From CBDUBH01 sp965365345 (GTDB lineage: Bacteria > Bacteroidota > Ignavibacteria > Ignavibacteriales > SURF-24), in contig CBDUBH010000001.1 of the NCBI GenBank assembly GCA_965365345.1, forward strand, positions 62,001 through 126,000: a stretch of 64,000 nt of DNA. Direction: 5' to 3'. Positions within the stretch are counted from its first letter, which is position 1, and each line of letters opens with the position of its first letter. Below the pieces are notes generated by a model. That model was not told the DNA's origin, did no database searches, and saw only the letters and a list, made by a program, of their open reading frames with translations. A program made the position numbers and the translations under genes. Below are positions 1 to 8,612 of this stretch, one piece after another.

Positions 1-507
1 TTGGTAAAGATTTTAGAAGAAAAAGATGTAAAAATTCTTTTAAGCAAAACTCATATTTCTTTTAACGTTGGCGATGTTGAATTTATTACAAGATTGATCG
101 GGCAAAAATATCCTGATTATACAAGCGTAATTCCATTGGAAAATGAAAATTTTCTAAAAATAAAAACAAGCGACCTTTTAAGTGCGATAAAAAGAATGTT
201 GATCTTTGCCGCATCAAATTCAAGAAAAGTTAAATTTTCAATTTCCAATAACAATCTGGAAGTTTCCGCAGAAGATATTGATCAGGGTTCATTTGCAAAA
301 GAAAGTATTCAATGCGAATATAAAGGCGACCCGATGGAAATCGGATTTAATTCAGGTTATGTAAATGATGTTTTAAATCACTTGCCGAGCGATGAAGTTA
401 TTTTCAAACTTAATTCGCCTACAAAAGCGGTGGTTGTTGTTCCGGATAAACAAAAAGAAAATGAAGAATTGATGTTGTTGTTAATGCCTGTTCGTTTAAA
501 TAGCTAA
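1..507 (+). CDS. dnaN: DNA polymerase III beta sliding clamp, C-terminal part (5' truncated by window edge)
   Basis: This is the C-terminal 168 residues of the ring-shaped clamp that tethers DNA polymerase III to DNA. The family is about 370 residues long, so more than half lies left of the window and the first TTG codon here is internal, not a start. The protein ends in LMPVRLNS, matching the conserved C-terminal MP-(M/V)-RL segment that lines the partner-binding pocket. recF starts 2 nt after the stop, so the two are probably co-transcribed. The order dnaN-recF-gyrB-gyrA is the classic arrangement beside a bacterial replication origin. Confidence 0.93.
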   Translation: MVKILEEKDVKILLSKTHISFNVGDVEFITRLIGQKYPDYTSVIPLENENFLKIKTSDLLSAIKRMLIFAASNSRKVKFSISNNNLEVSAEDIDQGSFAKESIQCEYKGDPMEIGFNSGYVNDVLNHLPSDEVIFKLNSPTKAVVVVPDKQKENEELMLLLMPVRLNS

Positions 508-509
508 AA

Positions 510-1631
510 ATGATTTTAAAAAATATCGAATTAAAGAACTTTCGAATTCATAAAAATACCGAAATTAATTTTTCGAACAACATAAATTACATAGTTGGCG
601 GAAACGGACAAGGAAAAACATCCGTTTTGGAAGCAATATATTATCTTTGCACAACAAAAGGTTATAACTCCGCCTCTGATAACGAAATAGTAAATTTTAA
701 TGAAAACTATTTCGAGATCAAAGGCGGATTTAAAGATTTGACCGAAGATATTGTTCGCGTTTATTATACATCCGAAGAAAATAAAAAATATTTTTTTTTG
801 GATGGAAAACAGATTCACAGGGCAGCGGGAGTCATAGGCAAATTTCCGGTTGTAATTTTAACGCCGGAAGATCATGCAATTACGCAAGGTACGCCGGGGG
901 ACAGAAGAAAGTTTGTTGATTCCGTAATTTCGCAAGCAAGCGGAACTTACTTGAAAATTTTACTCGAATACAATAAAACTCTCCGCCAAAGATCTTCACT
1001 GCTTTCGCAAATAAAAGAAAATCAAAACCGGAATCTCTTTTTGCAGCTTGATGCATGGTCAACAAGGTTGGCTCAAACAGGTTCCGAAGTGATCAAACAC
1101 AGAATCAATTTTATAAAAGATTTTAATGAATATGTAAAAGATTCGTACAGAATTGTTCTTGATGAAAAAGAAGAGCCTGAGATAAATTACAGTTATTTTA
1201 ATGGCAGCCGGGTTGAAAATCCGGCAAATGTGGAAAAAGAATTTATAAAATTGCTTGAAGAAAAAAGAGAAGATGAACTTCGCCGCGCAACAAATTTGGT
1301 TGGTCCGCATCGCGATGATTTTATTTTCAGCATAAATAAAAATGATCTGAAAAAATACGGTTCACAAGGACAAAACAAAACTTTTCAAATTACACTAAGA
1401 TTTGCGCAATTCTTTTATTTGAAAGATAAACTTGCGCGCATCCCTATTTTTTTGATGGATGATGTTTTTGGCGAACTTGACGCATTCAGAGCAGGAAAAA
1501 TTAGTGCGTATTTAAAAGAAATTGGACAAGCATTCGTGACTTTAACCGATCTTTCAAATTTTTCTTATTTAAGCAGATCCGAAAATGATGCTGTGATAAA
1601 AATTCAAAACGGAGAAGCAATTTATGGATGA
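510..1631 (+). CDS. recF: DNA replication/repair ATPase RecF
   Basis: RecF is an SMC-like ATPase that binds gapped DNA and helps load RecA at stalled forks. Visible motifs are Walker A GGNGQGKT (residues 30-37), a signature region YGSQGQNKTF, and Walker B FLMDDVFGELD near the C terminus, plus the family motif GPHRDDF. At 373 residues it is normal length. It starts 2 nt after dnaN and its last 8 nt overlap the next gene, indicating one operon. The signature has QNK where many RecF proteins have QQR, a minor variation. Confidence 0.96.
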   Translation: MILKNIELKNFRIHKNTEINFSNNINYIVGGNGQGKTSVLEAIYYLCTTKGYNSASDNEIVNFNENYFEIKGGFKDLTEDIVRVYYTSEENKKYFFLDGKQIHRAAGVIGKFPVVILTPEDHAITQGTPGDRRKFVDSVISQASGTYLKILLEYNKTLRQRSSLLSQIKENQNRNLFLQLDAWSTRLAQTGSEVIKHRINFIKDFNEYVKDSYRIVLDEKEEPEINYSYFNGSRVENPANVEKEFIKLLEEKREDELRRATNLVGPHRDDFIFSINKNDLKKYGSQGQNKTFQITLRFAQFFYLKDKLARIPIFLMDDVFGELDAFRAGKISAYLKEIGQAFVTLTDLSNFSYLSRSENDAVIKIQNGEAIYG

Positions 1632-1908
1632 CTTCAAAAGTTTTGGTGAAATTTTTAATAAAGATCAATCTTTGAATAATTTCAGGGAAAGCGTTAAAAA
1701 AGCAGATCTTGTTGCAAAATTTGATGAAATATTTCCAGATCTTAAAAAAATTGCAAAGCCGGTAAAAGTTGAAAAAAATATTTTATTTCTATCGGTTGAA
1801 AATTCGGTTTGGCGCAGTGAATTGAAATTCAAACAACAAATTATGGTTGATAAAATTAATGATTATTTCAAAGATAAAATTATAAAAGCTGTAAAGTTTT
1901 TAGCATAG
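1624..1908 (+). CDS. DUF721 / DciA-like protein
   Basis: This 94-residue protein resembles the DUF721 family, whose characterised member DciA helps load the replicative helicase DnaB in bacteria that lack DnaC. The C-terminal half has the family pattern: a hydrophobic strand (ILFLSVENSVWRSEL) followed by a helix and a second basic segment. It overlaps recF by 8 nt, so translation is probably coupled, and placement between recF and gyrB is typical for the family. The family assignment is fairly secure. The helicase-loader role is transferred from the family, not shown here. Confidence 0.75.
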   Translation: MDDFKSFGEIFNKDQSLNNFRESVKKADLVAKFDEIFPDLKKIAKPVKVEKNILFLSVENSVWRSELKFKQQIMVDKINDYFKDKIIKAVKFLA

Positions 1909-1913
1909 AAAAA

Positions 1914-1984
1914 AAGAGTAAGATCAGGATTAAGATTAAGAAAGTAAAAAAATGAGTCTTGATCATAATCTTAATCTTACTCTT
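1914..1984 (+). promoter_or_regulatory. imperfect inverted repeat between dciA-like gene and gyrB
   Basis: AAGAGTAAGAT (1914-1924) is complementary to ATCTTACTCTT (1974-1984). Between them lie further short TTAAGATTAAG / CTTAATCTTA segments that can also pair. A long AT-rich hairpin in the 115-nt gap before gyrB could separate replication-gene transcription from gyrase or stabilise mRNA. There is no clean T-run, so it is not called a terminator. Confidence 0.35.
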
Positions 1985-2023
1985 GAAATATAGAAATTGT
2001 AAAACAAAATAAAGGTAAACGCT

Positions 2024-3985
2024 TTGACACAAGTAAAAGCAGAAAATAATTATACAGCAAAAAATATCAATGTTCTGAAAGGATTGGAAGCTGTTAGAAA
2101 AAGACCGGCAATGTACATTGGTGATGTCGGTTCGCGCGGTTTTCATCATCTTGTAAATGAAGTAGTTGATAATAGTATTGATGAAGCATTAGCAGGTTAT
2201 GCAGATAAAATAGTAGTTGTAATTCACGCTGATGAAAGTGTTTCGGTGGAAGATAACGGACGCGGAATTCCCGTTGATATTCATCCCGAAGAAAAACGCT
2301 CTGCTCTTGAAGTTGTAATGACAGTACTTCACGCAGGCGGAAAATTCGATAAAAATACTTACAAAGTTTCCGGTGGTTTGCACGGAGTTGGAGTTTCGGT
2401 TGTAAACGCACTTTCCGAATATCTTTTGGTTACAGTTAAAAAAGACGGAAAAATTTATCAGCAGGAATATGAAAGAGGAGCTCCGAAATATTCTGTTAAA
2501 GAAATTGGAACAACCAAAAAAGGCGAATCCGGAACAACAGTAAAATTCATGCCTGATAAAGAAATATTTAAGACAACAAAGTTCAAATTTGAAATTCTTG
2601 CAGAAAGAATGCGTGAATTAGCTTATTTGAATAAAACAGTTTCAATTCAGATAAAAGATGAACGTGAAGGCGGCGAAGATCAAACTTTTCACTTCAAAGG
2701 CGGAATAGTTGAATTTGTAAAATATCTTGATGAAACAAGAGAAGCGCTTCACAAACCTGTGTACGTTGAAGGCGAAAGAGATAATACTCCCGTTGAAGTT
2801 TCGTTTCAATACAGCGATTCATATTCAGAAAATATTTGTTCTTACGTAAATAATATTAACACTCATGAAGGCGGAACTCATCTTGTTGGATTTAAAACCG
2901 CTTTAACAAGAACCTTGAATAATTATGCTTACAAAAACGGAATTCTGAAAGAAGGAAAAATCAATCTTACTGGTGATGATTTCAGAGAAGGTTTAACTGC
3001 AGTAATTTCAGTAAAAGTTGCCGAGCCGCAATTTGAAGGACAAACAAAAACAAAACTCGGTAACAGCGAAGTAAAATCAGTTGTGGAAAGTATTGTAGGT
3101 GAAAAATTAGCGGAATTTTTAGAAGAAAATCCTGCAGTTGGAAAAAAGATAATTGAAAAATGTTTACGCGCGGCAGAAGCAAGAGAAGCCGCAAGAAAAG
3201 CGCGCGATCTTGTAAGAAGAAAAAATGCTTTGGATACAATGCGCCTGCCCGGTAAACTTGCCGATTGCTCAATTACAGATCCCGAACATTGCGAAATGTA
3301 TATCGTTGAAGGTGATTCTGCGGGCGGTTCAGCAAAACAAGGCAGAGATAGAAGATTTCAGGCAATTCTACCGTTACGCGGAAAAATATTAAATGTTGAA
3401 AAAGCAAAACTGAACAAAATTCTTGAAAATAACGAAATAAAAGCAATGATCGCAGCAATCGGCGCGGGAATCGGAATAGATTTTAATCATGAAAAATCCC
3501 GTTACGGAAAAATTATTATCATGACTGACGCGGATGTTGATGGAAGTCACATCAGAACTTTGCTTTTAACTTTTTTATATCGTCATATGAAAGATTTATT
3601 AACTGCGGGAAAAGTTTATATCGCTCAGCCGCCGCTTTATAAAATAAAAAAAGGCAAAGAAGAAGTTTATGCTTTTGATGATGAAGAAAGAGATTCGGTT
3701 TTAAAAAGATACAGAGCAAACGGAAACGGAAATGATGAAGGCGTTGATGCAGACGGAATGCCGAAAGGAGTTCAAATATCACGCTATAAAGGTTTGGGAG
3801 AAATGAATCCCGAACAACTTTGGGCTACAACTATGAATCCTGAAACAAGAACAATTTTGCAGGTAAGTATTGAAAGTGCAGCTGCAGCCGATAAAGTTTT
3901 TGAAACTTTAATGGGCGATGCGGTTGAACCGAGAAGAGAATTTATCGAAAAGAATGCAAAATATGTTCGTAATCTGGATGTGTAA
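2024..3985 (+). CDS. gyrB: DNA gyrase subunit B
   Basis: GyrB is the ATPase half of gyrase, the type IIA topoisomerase that introduces negative supercoils. The 653-residue protein has the GHKL ATPase domain (VVDNSIDEALAG, VEDNGRGIPV, GGLHGVGVSVVNALS), the transducer domain, and the TOPRIM domain (IVEGDSAGGSAKQGRD and MTDADVDGSHIRTLLLT). The C-terminal motif SRYKGLGEMNPEQLW is intact. The start is TTG at 2024, chosen because the next in-frame ATG falls inside the conserved ATPase domain. gyrA follows after 42 nt, so the two subunits are probably co-transcribed. Confidence 0.97.
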   Translation: MTQVKAENNYTAKNINVLKGLEAVRKRPAMYIGDVGSRGFHHLVNEVVDNSIDEALAGYADKIVVVIHADESVSVEDNGRGIPVDIHPEEKRSALEVVMTVLHAGGKFDKNTYKVSGGLHGVGVSVVNALSEYLLVTVKKDGKIYQQEYERGAPKYSVKEIGTTKKGESGTTVKFMPDKEIFKTTKFKFEILAERMRELAYLNKTVSIQIKDEREGGEDQTFHFKGGIVEFVKYLDETREALHKPVYVEGERDNTPVEVSFQYSDSYSENICSYVNNINTHEGGTHLVGFKTALTRTLNNYAYKNGILKEGKINLTGDDFREGLTAVISVKVAEPQFEGQTKTKLGNSEVKSVVESIVGEKLAEFLEENPAVGKKIIEKCLRAAEAREAARKARDLVRRKNALDTMRLPGKLADCSITDPEHCEMYIVEGDSAGGSAKQGRDRRFQAILPLRGKILNVEKAKLNKILENNEIKAMIAAIGAGIGIDFNHEKSRYGKIIIMTDADVDGSHIRTLLLTFLYRHMKDLLTAGKVYIAQPPLYKIKKGKEEVYAFDDEERDSVLKRYRANGNGNDEGVDADGMPKGVQISRYKGLGEMNPEQLWATTMNPETRTILQVSIESAAAADKVFETLMGDAVEPRREFIEKNAKYVRNLDV

Positions 3986-4027
3986 GTAGTTCAATAAAAG
4001 TAAAATTCAAAAGGAATAAAATATAAT

Positions 4028-6508
4028 ATGGCAACAATTTTTGAAAAAATAGTACCGGTTTCATTAGAAGAAGAAATGAGATCGTCCTATATTGATTATG
4101 CGATGTCGGTCATTGTTTCGCGCGCATTGCCTGATGTACGCGATGGATTAAAACCGGTGCATCGCAGAGTTCTTTACGGAATGTATGAATTAGGTGTTCA
4201 ATATAATAAACCTTATAAAAAATCCGCGAGAATCGTGGGTGAAGTTTTAGGTAAGTACCATCCGCATGGCGATACTGCAGTTTACGATTCAATGGTCCGT
4301 ATGGCGCAGGATTGGTCACTACGTTATCCTTTGGTTGATGGACAAGGTAATTTCGGTTCTGTTGATGGTGATTCACCTGCGGCAATGCGTTATACTGAAG
4401 CAAGATTAGCAAGAATTGCCGATGAAATGCTTCGCGATTTAGATAAAAACACTGTTGATTTTGCATCAAATTTTGATGAATCATTACAGGAACCAAAAGT
4501 ACTTCCTTCATATTTACCTAATCTTTTAGTAAACGGTTCAAACGGAATTGCGGTGGGAATGGCAACAAACATTCCTCCTCACAATTTAACCGAAGTTGTT
4601 GATGGTTTGGTTGCTTTAATTAAAAAACCCGATCTTTCATCAGAACAATTGATGAAATATATTACCGCTCCGGATTTTCCAACAGGCGGAATTATTTTCG
4701 GTTATGAAGGTGTAAAAGATGCCTATCTAACCGGAAGAGGAAGAGTTGTAGTTCGTGCCAAAGCAAACGTAGAAACTTTGAAAAACGACAGGGAAAATAT
4801 TATTGTTACCGAACTTCCGTATCAGGTAAACAAAGCAAATTTAATTGAAAAGATTGCTGAACTTGTTCGCGAAGGTAAAATAAATGATATTTCTAACTTA
4901 AGGGATGAATCCGATAGAGACGGAATGCGTATTGTTATTGAATTAAAAAGAGATGCGCAACCCGAAGTTGTTTTGAATCAGCTTTTCAAACATACGCAAA
5001 TGCAAATTACCTTTGGCGTAATTATGCTTGCGCTTGTTAACGGCATTCCGAAAGTACTAACCTTAAAAGAAATGATGAGCCATTTTATTGAACATAGAAT
5101 GGAAGTGCTTGTCAGAAGAACACAATTTGAACTTGATGCTGCCGAAAGACGCGCTCACATTTTGGAAGGCTACATTATTGCGCTTGATAATATTGATGAA
5201 GTTATCGAAACCATCAAAAAATCGCGTGATACCGAAACCGCCAGAGTAAATTTGATGCGCAAATTCAAACTTTCCGAAATTCAGGCAAAAGCAATTCTTG
5301 ATATGCGTTTGCAAAGATTGACCGGCCTGGAAAGAAAGAAAATAGAAGATGAATATAAAGAAGTTATCAAATTGATCGAAAAATTAAGAGGAATTTTGGA
5401 AAGCGAAGAAAAACGCTATCACATAATTACAACCGAACTTCAGGAAATTAAACAAAGATACGGCGATGAAAGAAGAACCGATATAATTCGTGATTATAAA
5501 GAATTTTCTTTGGAAGATATAATTGCTGAAGAAGATGTTGTAGTTACAATTTCTCATAACGGATTTATAAAAAGATTCCCCGTAAGTGGTTACCGCAGAC
5601 AAGGACGCGGCGGAAAAGGTGTTACCGGAGCGGGAACAAAAGATGATGATTTTATTGAACACATGTTTATAGCATCAACTCATAATTACATAATGTTCTT
5701 TACCGATAAAGGAAAATGTTATTGGCTTAAAGTTCATGAAATTCCGGAATCAGGAAGAGCAACACGCGGAAGATCAATCTTGAATCTTATCGAAAAAGAA
5801 AAAGATGAAAAAATTACAGCATTCCTTTCAGTTAAAGAATTCAGCGAAGATAAATTTCTTGTAATGGTAACTGAACAGGGAACCGTTAAAAAAACAGCAC
5901 TTTCTGCTTATTCAAATGTAAGAAAAGGCGGAATAATTGCTATAAATCTTGTTGAAGGCGATAGACTTATTGAAGTAAAACGCACAGACGGAAATAACGA
6001 CATAGTTATCGGTACAAGAAACGGAATTGCAATCCGCTTTAACGAAAAAGACGTTCGTGATATGGGAAGAACCGCAACCGGAGTAAGAGGAATAACTTTA
6101 GGAAAAGGCGATGTTGTAGTCGGCGCAATTGTAATAAGCAGAGCCTCTACAATTCTTGTTGTTTCAGATAAAGGATTTGGAAAACGCTCTGATATTAACG
6201 ATTACAGAATTACAAGACGCGGCGGAAAAGGAATTATCACGATCAAAACCAATGAAAGAAACGGAAAAATGATCGCTGTTCGTGAAGTTAACGATAATGA
6301 TGAATTAGTTATAATTACCGAACAAGGAATGGTAATAAGACAAGCGGTTAAAGATTTGCGCGTAATGGGAAGAAATACACAAGGCGTCAGATTGATCAGA
6401 TTGAACGACAATGATAATATTGCCGCAATTGCACGCGTAATTTCCGAAGACGAAGAAGTTGATGCAATTGTCGAAACTGAAAATCCCGAAGCACAACTTG
6501 AAATGTAA
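4028..6508 (+). CDS. gyrA: DNA gyrase subunit A
   Basis: GyrA is the DNA breakage-reunion subunit of gyrase. The 826-residue protein aligns with E. coli numbering at its N terminus: the catalytic tyrosine is Tyr122 (AMRYTEARL). The quinolone-determining region HPHGDTAVYDSM carries Thr83 and Asp87, so position 83 is Thr rather than the enteric Ser. The C-terminal beta-pinwheel begins with a GyrA-box-like RQGRGGKG, which identifies gyrase rather than topoisomerase IV ParC. It follows gyrB by 42 nt and ends 30 nt before a strong terminator. Confidence 0.97.
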   Translation: MATIFEKIVPVSLEEEMRSSYIDYAMSVIVSRALPDVRDGLKPVHRRVLYGMYELGVQYNKPYKKSARIVGEVLGKYHPHGDTAVYDSMVRMAQDWSLRYPLVDGQGNFGSVDGDSPAAMRYTEARLARIADEMLRDLDKNTVDFASNFDESLQEPKVLPSYLPNLLVNGSNGIAVGMATNIPPHNLTEVVDGLVALIKKPDLSSEQLMKYITAPDFPTGGIIFGYEGVKDAYLTGRGRVVVRAKANVETLKNDRENIIVTELPYQVNKANLIEKIAELVREGKINDISNLRDESDRDGMRIVIELKRDAQPEVVLNQLFKHTQMQITFGVIMLALVNGIPKVLTLKEMMSHFIEHRMEVLVRRTQFELDAAERRAHILEGYIIALDNIDEVIETIKKSRDTETARVNLMRKFKLSEIQAKAILDMRLQRLTGLERKKIEDEYKEVIKLIEKLRGILESEEKRYHIITTELQEIKQRYGDERRTDIIRDYKEFSLEDIIAEEDVVVTISHNGFIKRFPVSGYRRQGRGGKGVTGAGTKDDDFIEHMFIASTHNYIMFFTDKGKCYWLKVHEIPESGRATRGRSILNLIEKEKDEKITAFLSVKEFSEDKFLVMVTEQGTVKKTALSAYSNVRKGGIIAINLVEGDRLIEVKRTDGNNDIVIGTRNGIAIRFNEKDVRDMGRTATGVRGITLGKGDVVVGAIVISRASTILVVSDKGFGKRSDINDYRITRRGGKGIITIKTNERNGKMIAVREVNDNDELVIITEQGMVIRQAVKDLRVMGRNTQGVRLIRLNDNDNIAAIARVISEDEEVDAIVETENPEAQLEM

Positions 6509-6538
6509 ACTAATGTTTATAGTATAAATAGTAAATTA

Positions 6539-6569
6539 AGTCCCGGGGAAACCCGGGACTTTTTATTTT
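6539..6569 (+). terminator. intrinsic terminator after gyrA
   Basis: A perfect 9-bp stem AGTCCCGGG / CCCGGGACT (6539-6547 and 6552-6560) with a GAAA tetraloop is followed directly by TTTTATTTT. It lies 30 nt after the gyrA stop and should end the gyrB-gyrA transcript. Confidence 0.93.
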
Positions 6570-6892
6570 AAAAAGTTGGTTTGAACAGTAAAAAATTCAT
6601 TACTTTTAATTCAAAAATTAAATGTAATTCAGGCATTCACGGAAGTTGATATTTCAAAAAGAAAATTAATTTGTCAAAGTAGATATCAATATTATAAATT
6701 CGTATTTTAAAAACTGTAAAATATAAAGTAGTAAAAATTTTTTTGTATGCTTGAAGCAGTAGAATATAAAAACACAAATAAAATTCTTTCATTAAAAGAA
6801 ATATTTTCGGAGTTAATTTCCATAGTTCTAACAAATCATTTTTCAATGGAAATTCTAAACGATAAATATCAAAATAATAATAAATTAATTTG
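6570..6892. other. gene-free AT-rich spacer
   Basis: Nothing recognisable is present. Short open frames here have no start signal or conserved pattern. I looked for SAM-riboswitch cores because a methionine-type enzyme follows, and found none. Confidence 0.6.
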
Positions 6893-6922
6893 ACCCTATC
6901 CAAAAGATAGGGTTTATCATTT
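6893..6922 (+). promoter_or_regulatory. terminator-like hairpin just before the PLP lyase gene (possible attenuator)
   Basis: ACCCTATC (6893-6900), loop CAAAA, and GATAGGGT (6906-6913) form a perfect 8-bp stem followed by TTATCATTTTT. It ends about 20 nt before the ATG at 6944. A terminator-like hairpin in a leader with no gene ending nearby suggests attenuation, or the end of an unannotated leader transcript. Function is inference. Confidence 0.45.
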
Positions 6923-6943
6923 TTAAACTAAATTTAAAATTAT

Positions 6944-8131
6944 ATGAAAACTAAATTTGAAAATTTTGAAACAACATGCGTTCACGGCGGAATCGGGGAA
7001 TATGAATTTGGTCCTGTAGTTCCTCCAATTTATCAAACATCAACATTCAGATTTGAATCGGCAGAACATGGTGCTGATCTTTTTGCGGGAAAAGAAAAAG
7101 GATTTATTTACACAAGAATGGCGAATCCTACAATTATTGCAATGGAAGATGCTGTTGCGGCCTTAGAAGGCGGATACAAAGCTTTAGGTTGTGCAAGTGG
7201 AATGGCTGCGGTTCATACCGTTTTTGCGGCAATGTTAAAACAAGGTGATCACGTTGTTTGCTCATCAATTGTTTACGGCCCGACCACAACTTTACTTAAA
7301 ACCGTTATGGCTGATTTCGGAATTGAATCAACTTTTGTTGATACTTCCAAAATTGAAGAAGTAAAAAAAGCGGTAAAGCCGAATACAAAAATGATCTATG
7401 TTGAAACTCCCGCAAATCCGACTTGCACAGTTACTGATTTAAAAGCTTGTGCCGATATTGCTCACGAAAATAACGCAAAATTAGTTGTTGATAATACATT
7501 TTTATCTCCGGCATTACAAAGACCGTTTGAATTCGGCGCTGATGTAATTCTTCATAGTATGACCAAATTTTTAAACGGACACGCGGATGTTGTTGCCGGA
7601 ATTGTTGTTGTAAAAGATGAAGAAACTTATTCAAGATTCAGAAAAGTTTTAAATCAAACCGGCGGAGTTATTGATCCGTTCAATTCATTCTTGGTTCACC
7701 GCGGAATAAAAACTTTGGCAATAAGAATGGAACGCCATAACGAAAATACTCAAAAAGTTGCTGAATATTTGGAAAAACATCCGTTGGTTTCCTGGGTTTT
7801 ATATCCCGGACTTCAATCACATCCTCAATATGAAATTGCAAAAAAACAGCATAAAGGTCACGGCGGAGTTTTATCATTTGAATTAAAAGGCGGATATGAA
7901 GCCGGCGAAAAAATGATGAACAACGTTACACTTTGTCAATTGGCCGTAAGTCTTGGCGGAGTTGAAACTCTAATTCAGCATCCAGCAAGTATGACTCACG
8001 CATCAATGGGAAAAGAAGGAAGAGAAGCCGCCGGAATTTCTGATGGATTGGTAAGACTTTCAGTCGGAATTGAAAACGTAAATGATATAATTGCATGCAT
8101 TGAAAATGCTTTGGAAGCAACGAAAAAGTAG
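6944..8131 (+). CDS. PLP-dependent trans-sulfuration enzyme (methionine gamma-lyase / cystathionine lyase type)
   Basis: This 395-residue protein belongs to the Cys/Met-metabolism PLP family. The cofactor lysine is Lys208 in HSMTKFLNGH, and the PLP-phosphate segment TRMANPTI is present. The C-terminal half (FELKGG, QHPASMTHASM, GLVRLSVGIE) looks most like methionine gamma-lyase, which splits methionine to methanethiol, 2-oxobutyrate and ammonia. However, the cysteine that marks efficient methionine gamma-lyases (YGCT) is replaced by proline (YGPT), so cystathionine gamma-lyase or a broad-specificity lyase is equally possible. The gene stands alone, preceded by a terminator-like hairpin and followed by repeats. 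Confidence 0.85.
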   Translation: MKTKFENFETTCVHGGIGEYEFGPVVPPIYQTSTFRFESAEHGADLFAGKEKGFIYTRMANPTIIAMEDAVAALEGGYKALGCASGMAAVHTVFAAMLKQGDHVVCSSIVYGPTTTLLKTVMADFGIESTFVDTSKIEEVKKAVKPNTKMIYVETPANPTCTVTDLKACADIAHENNAKLVVDNTFLSPALQRPFEFGADVILHSMTKFLNGHADVVAGIVVVKDEETYSRFRKVLNQTGGVIDPFNSFLVHRGIKTLAIRMERHNENTQKVAEYLEKHPLVSWVLYPGLQSHPQYEIAKKQHKGHGGVLSFELKGGYEAGEKMMNNVTLCQLAVSLGGVETLIQHPASMTHASMGKEGREAAGISDGLVRLSVGIENVNDIIACIENALEATKK

Positions 8132-8174
8132 TTTAGAATGTGAGAAAATAGCAATGTGAGTAAATAAGAATTTT

Positions 8175-8273
8175 GTCATTCCCGCAAGTGAAACGCGTCG
8201 GGAATCTTTCCGAATACAGAAAAAAGATTCCCCCGATAAAATCGGGGCAGGCTGGACAAGCCGGAATGACAAA
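8175..8273. repeat. composite dispersed hairpin repeat (family A, two units)
   Basis: The left unit 8175-8206 pairs ATTCCCG with CGGGAAT. The right unit 8226-8273 contains CCCCCGATAAAATCGGGG, then GGCTGGACAAGCC, then GGAATGAC. The ends (TTTTGTCATTCC and GGAATGACAAA) match other family A copies, but the interior carries additional palindromes. Confidence 0.7.
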
Positions 8274-8300
8274 TTGGAAATTAAAATTTAAATATTTAAT

Positions 8301-8356
8301 AAAGCCGTCATTCTATCCCGATTAAATCGGGATTCAGAATCAGACGGCTTTTTTTG
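8301..8356. terminator. family A hairpin acting as terminator
   Basis: AAAGCCGTC (8301-8309) pairs with GACGGCTT (8343-8350), enclosing ATCCCGATTAAATCGGGAT, and is followed by a run of T. It is a likely terminator for the lyase gene and belongs to the dispersed repeat family. Confidence 0.75.
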
Positions 8357-8399
8357 TTAAATCAGTCTTCAAGTTTATTAAATACTTAAATAAATGTTT

Positions 8400-8431
8400 T
8401 TTGCTTAATTCTGCATTTTAATTTATCTTTG
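8400..8431 (+). promoter_or_regulatory. Bacteroidota-type promoter
   Basis: TTTG (8400-8403), 20 nt, then TATCTTTG (8424-8431) matches the -33 TTTG / -7 TANNTTTG pattern recognised by the primary sigma factor of Bacteroidota. Transcription would start near 8438, leaving a 5' leader of about 175 nt before the propeller gene at 8613. Confidence 0.5.
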
Positions 8432-8612
8432 CTTTAGATGAACCGCTGTTCAAAAATATTTATTAAAAATTAATTTTAATAAGAGTAAGTTTATTCTTAA
8501 AGAAATTTTGGGGTGTAAAAAATGTTTCATTCCTTAAAAACAGTCTCTTCTAAAATTCTTAACAAGATCATTTCATATAAAAATTTATATTTAATACAAT
8601 AAAGGTGGTGAA

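Noticed and set aside
6637..6903. Minus-strand open frame of 88 codons
   Set aside because: It is very rich in Tyr, Phe, Leu and Ile as expected from AT-rich DNA, has no ribosome site and runs through the hairpin at 6893.
6570..6943. SAM riboswitch before the lyase gene
   Set aside because: None of the conserved SAM-I core segments is present. Only the terminator-like hairpin remains.
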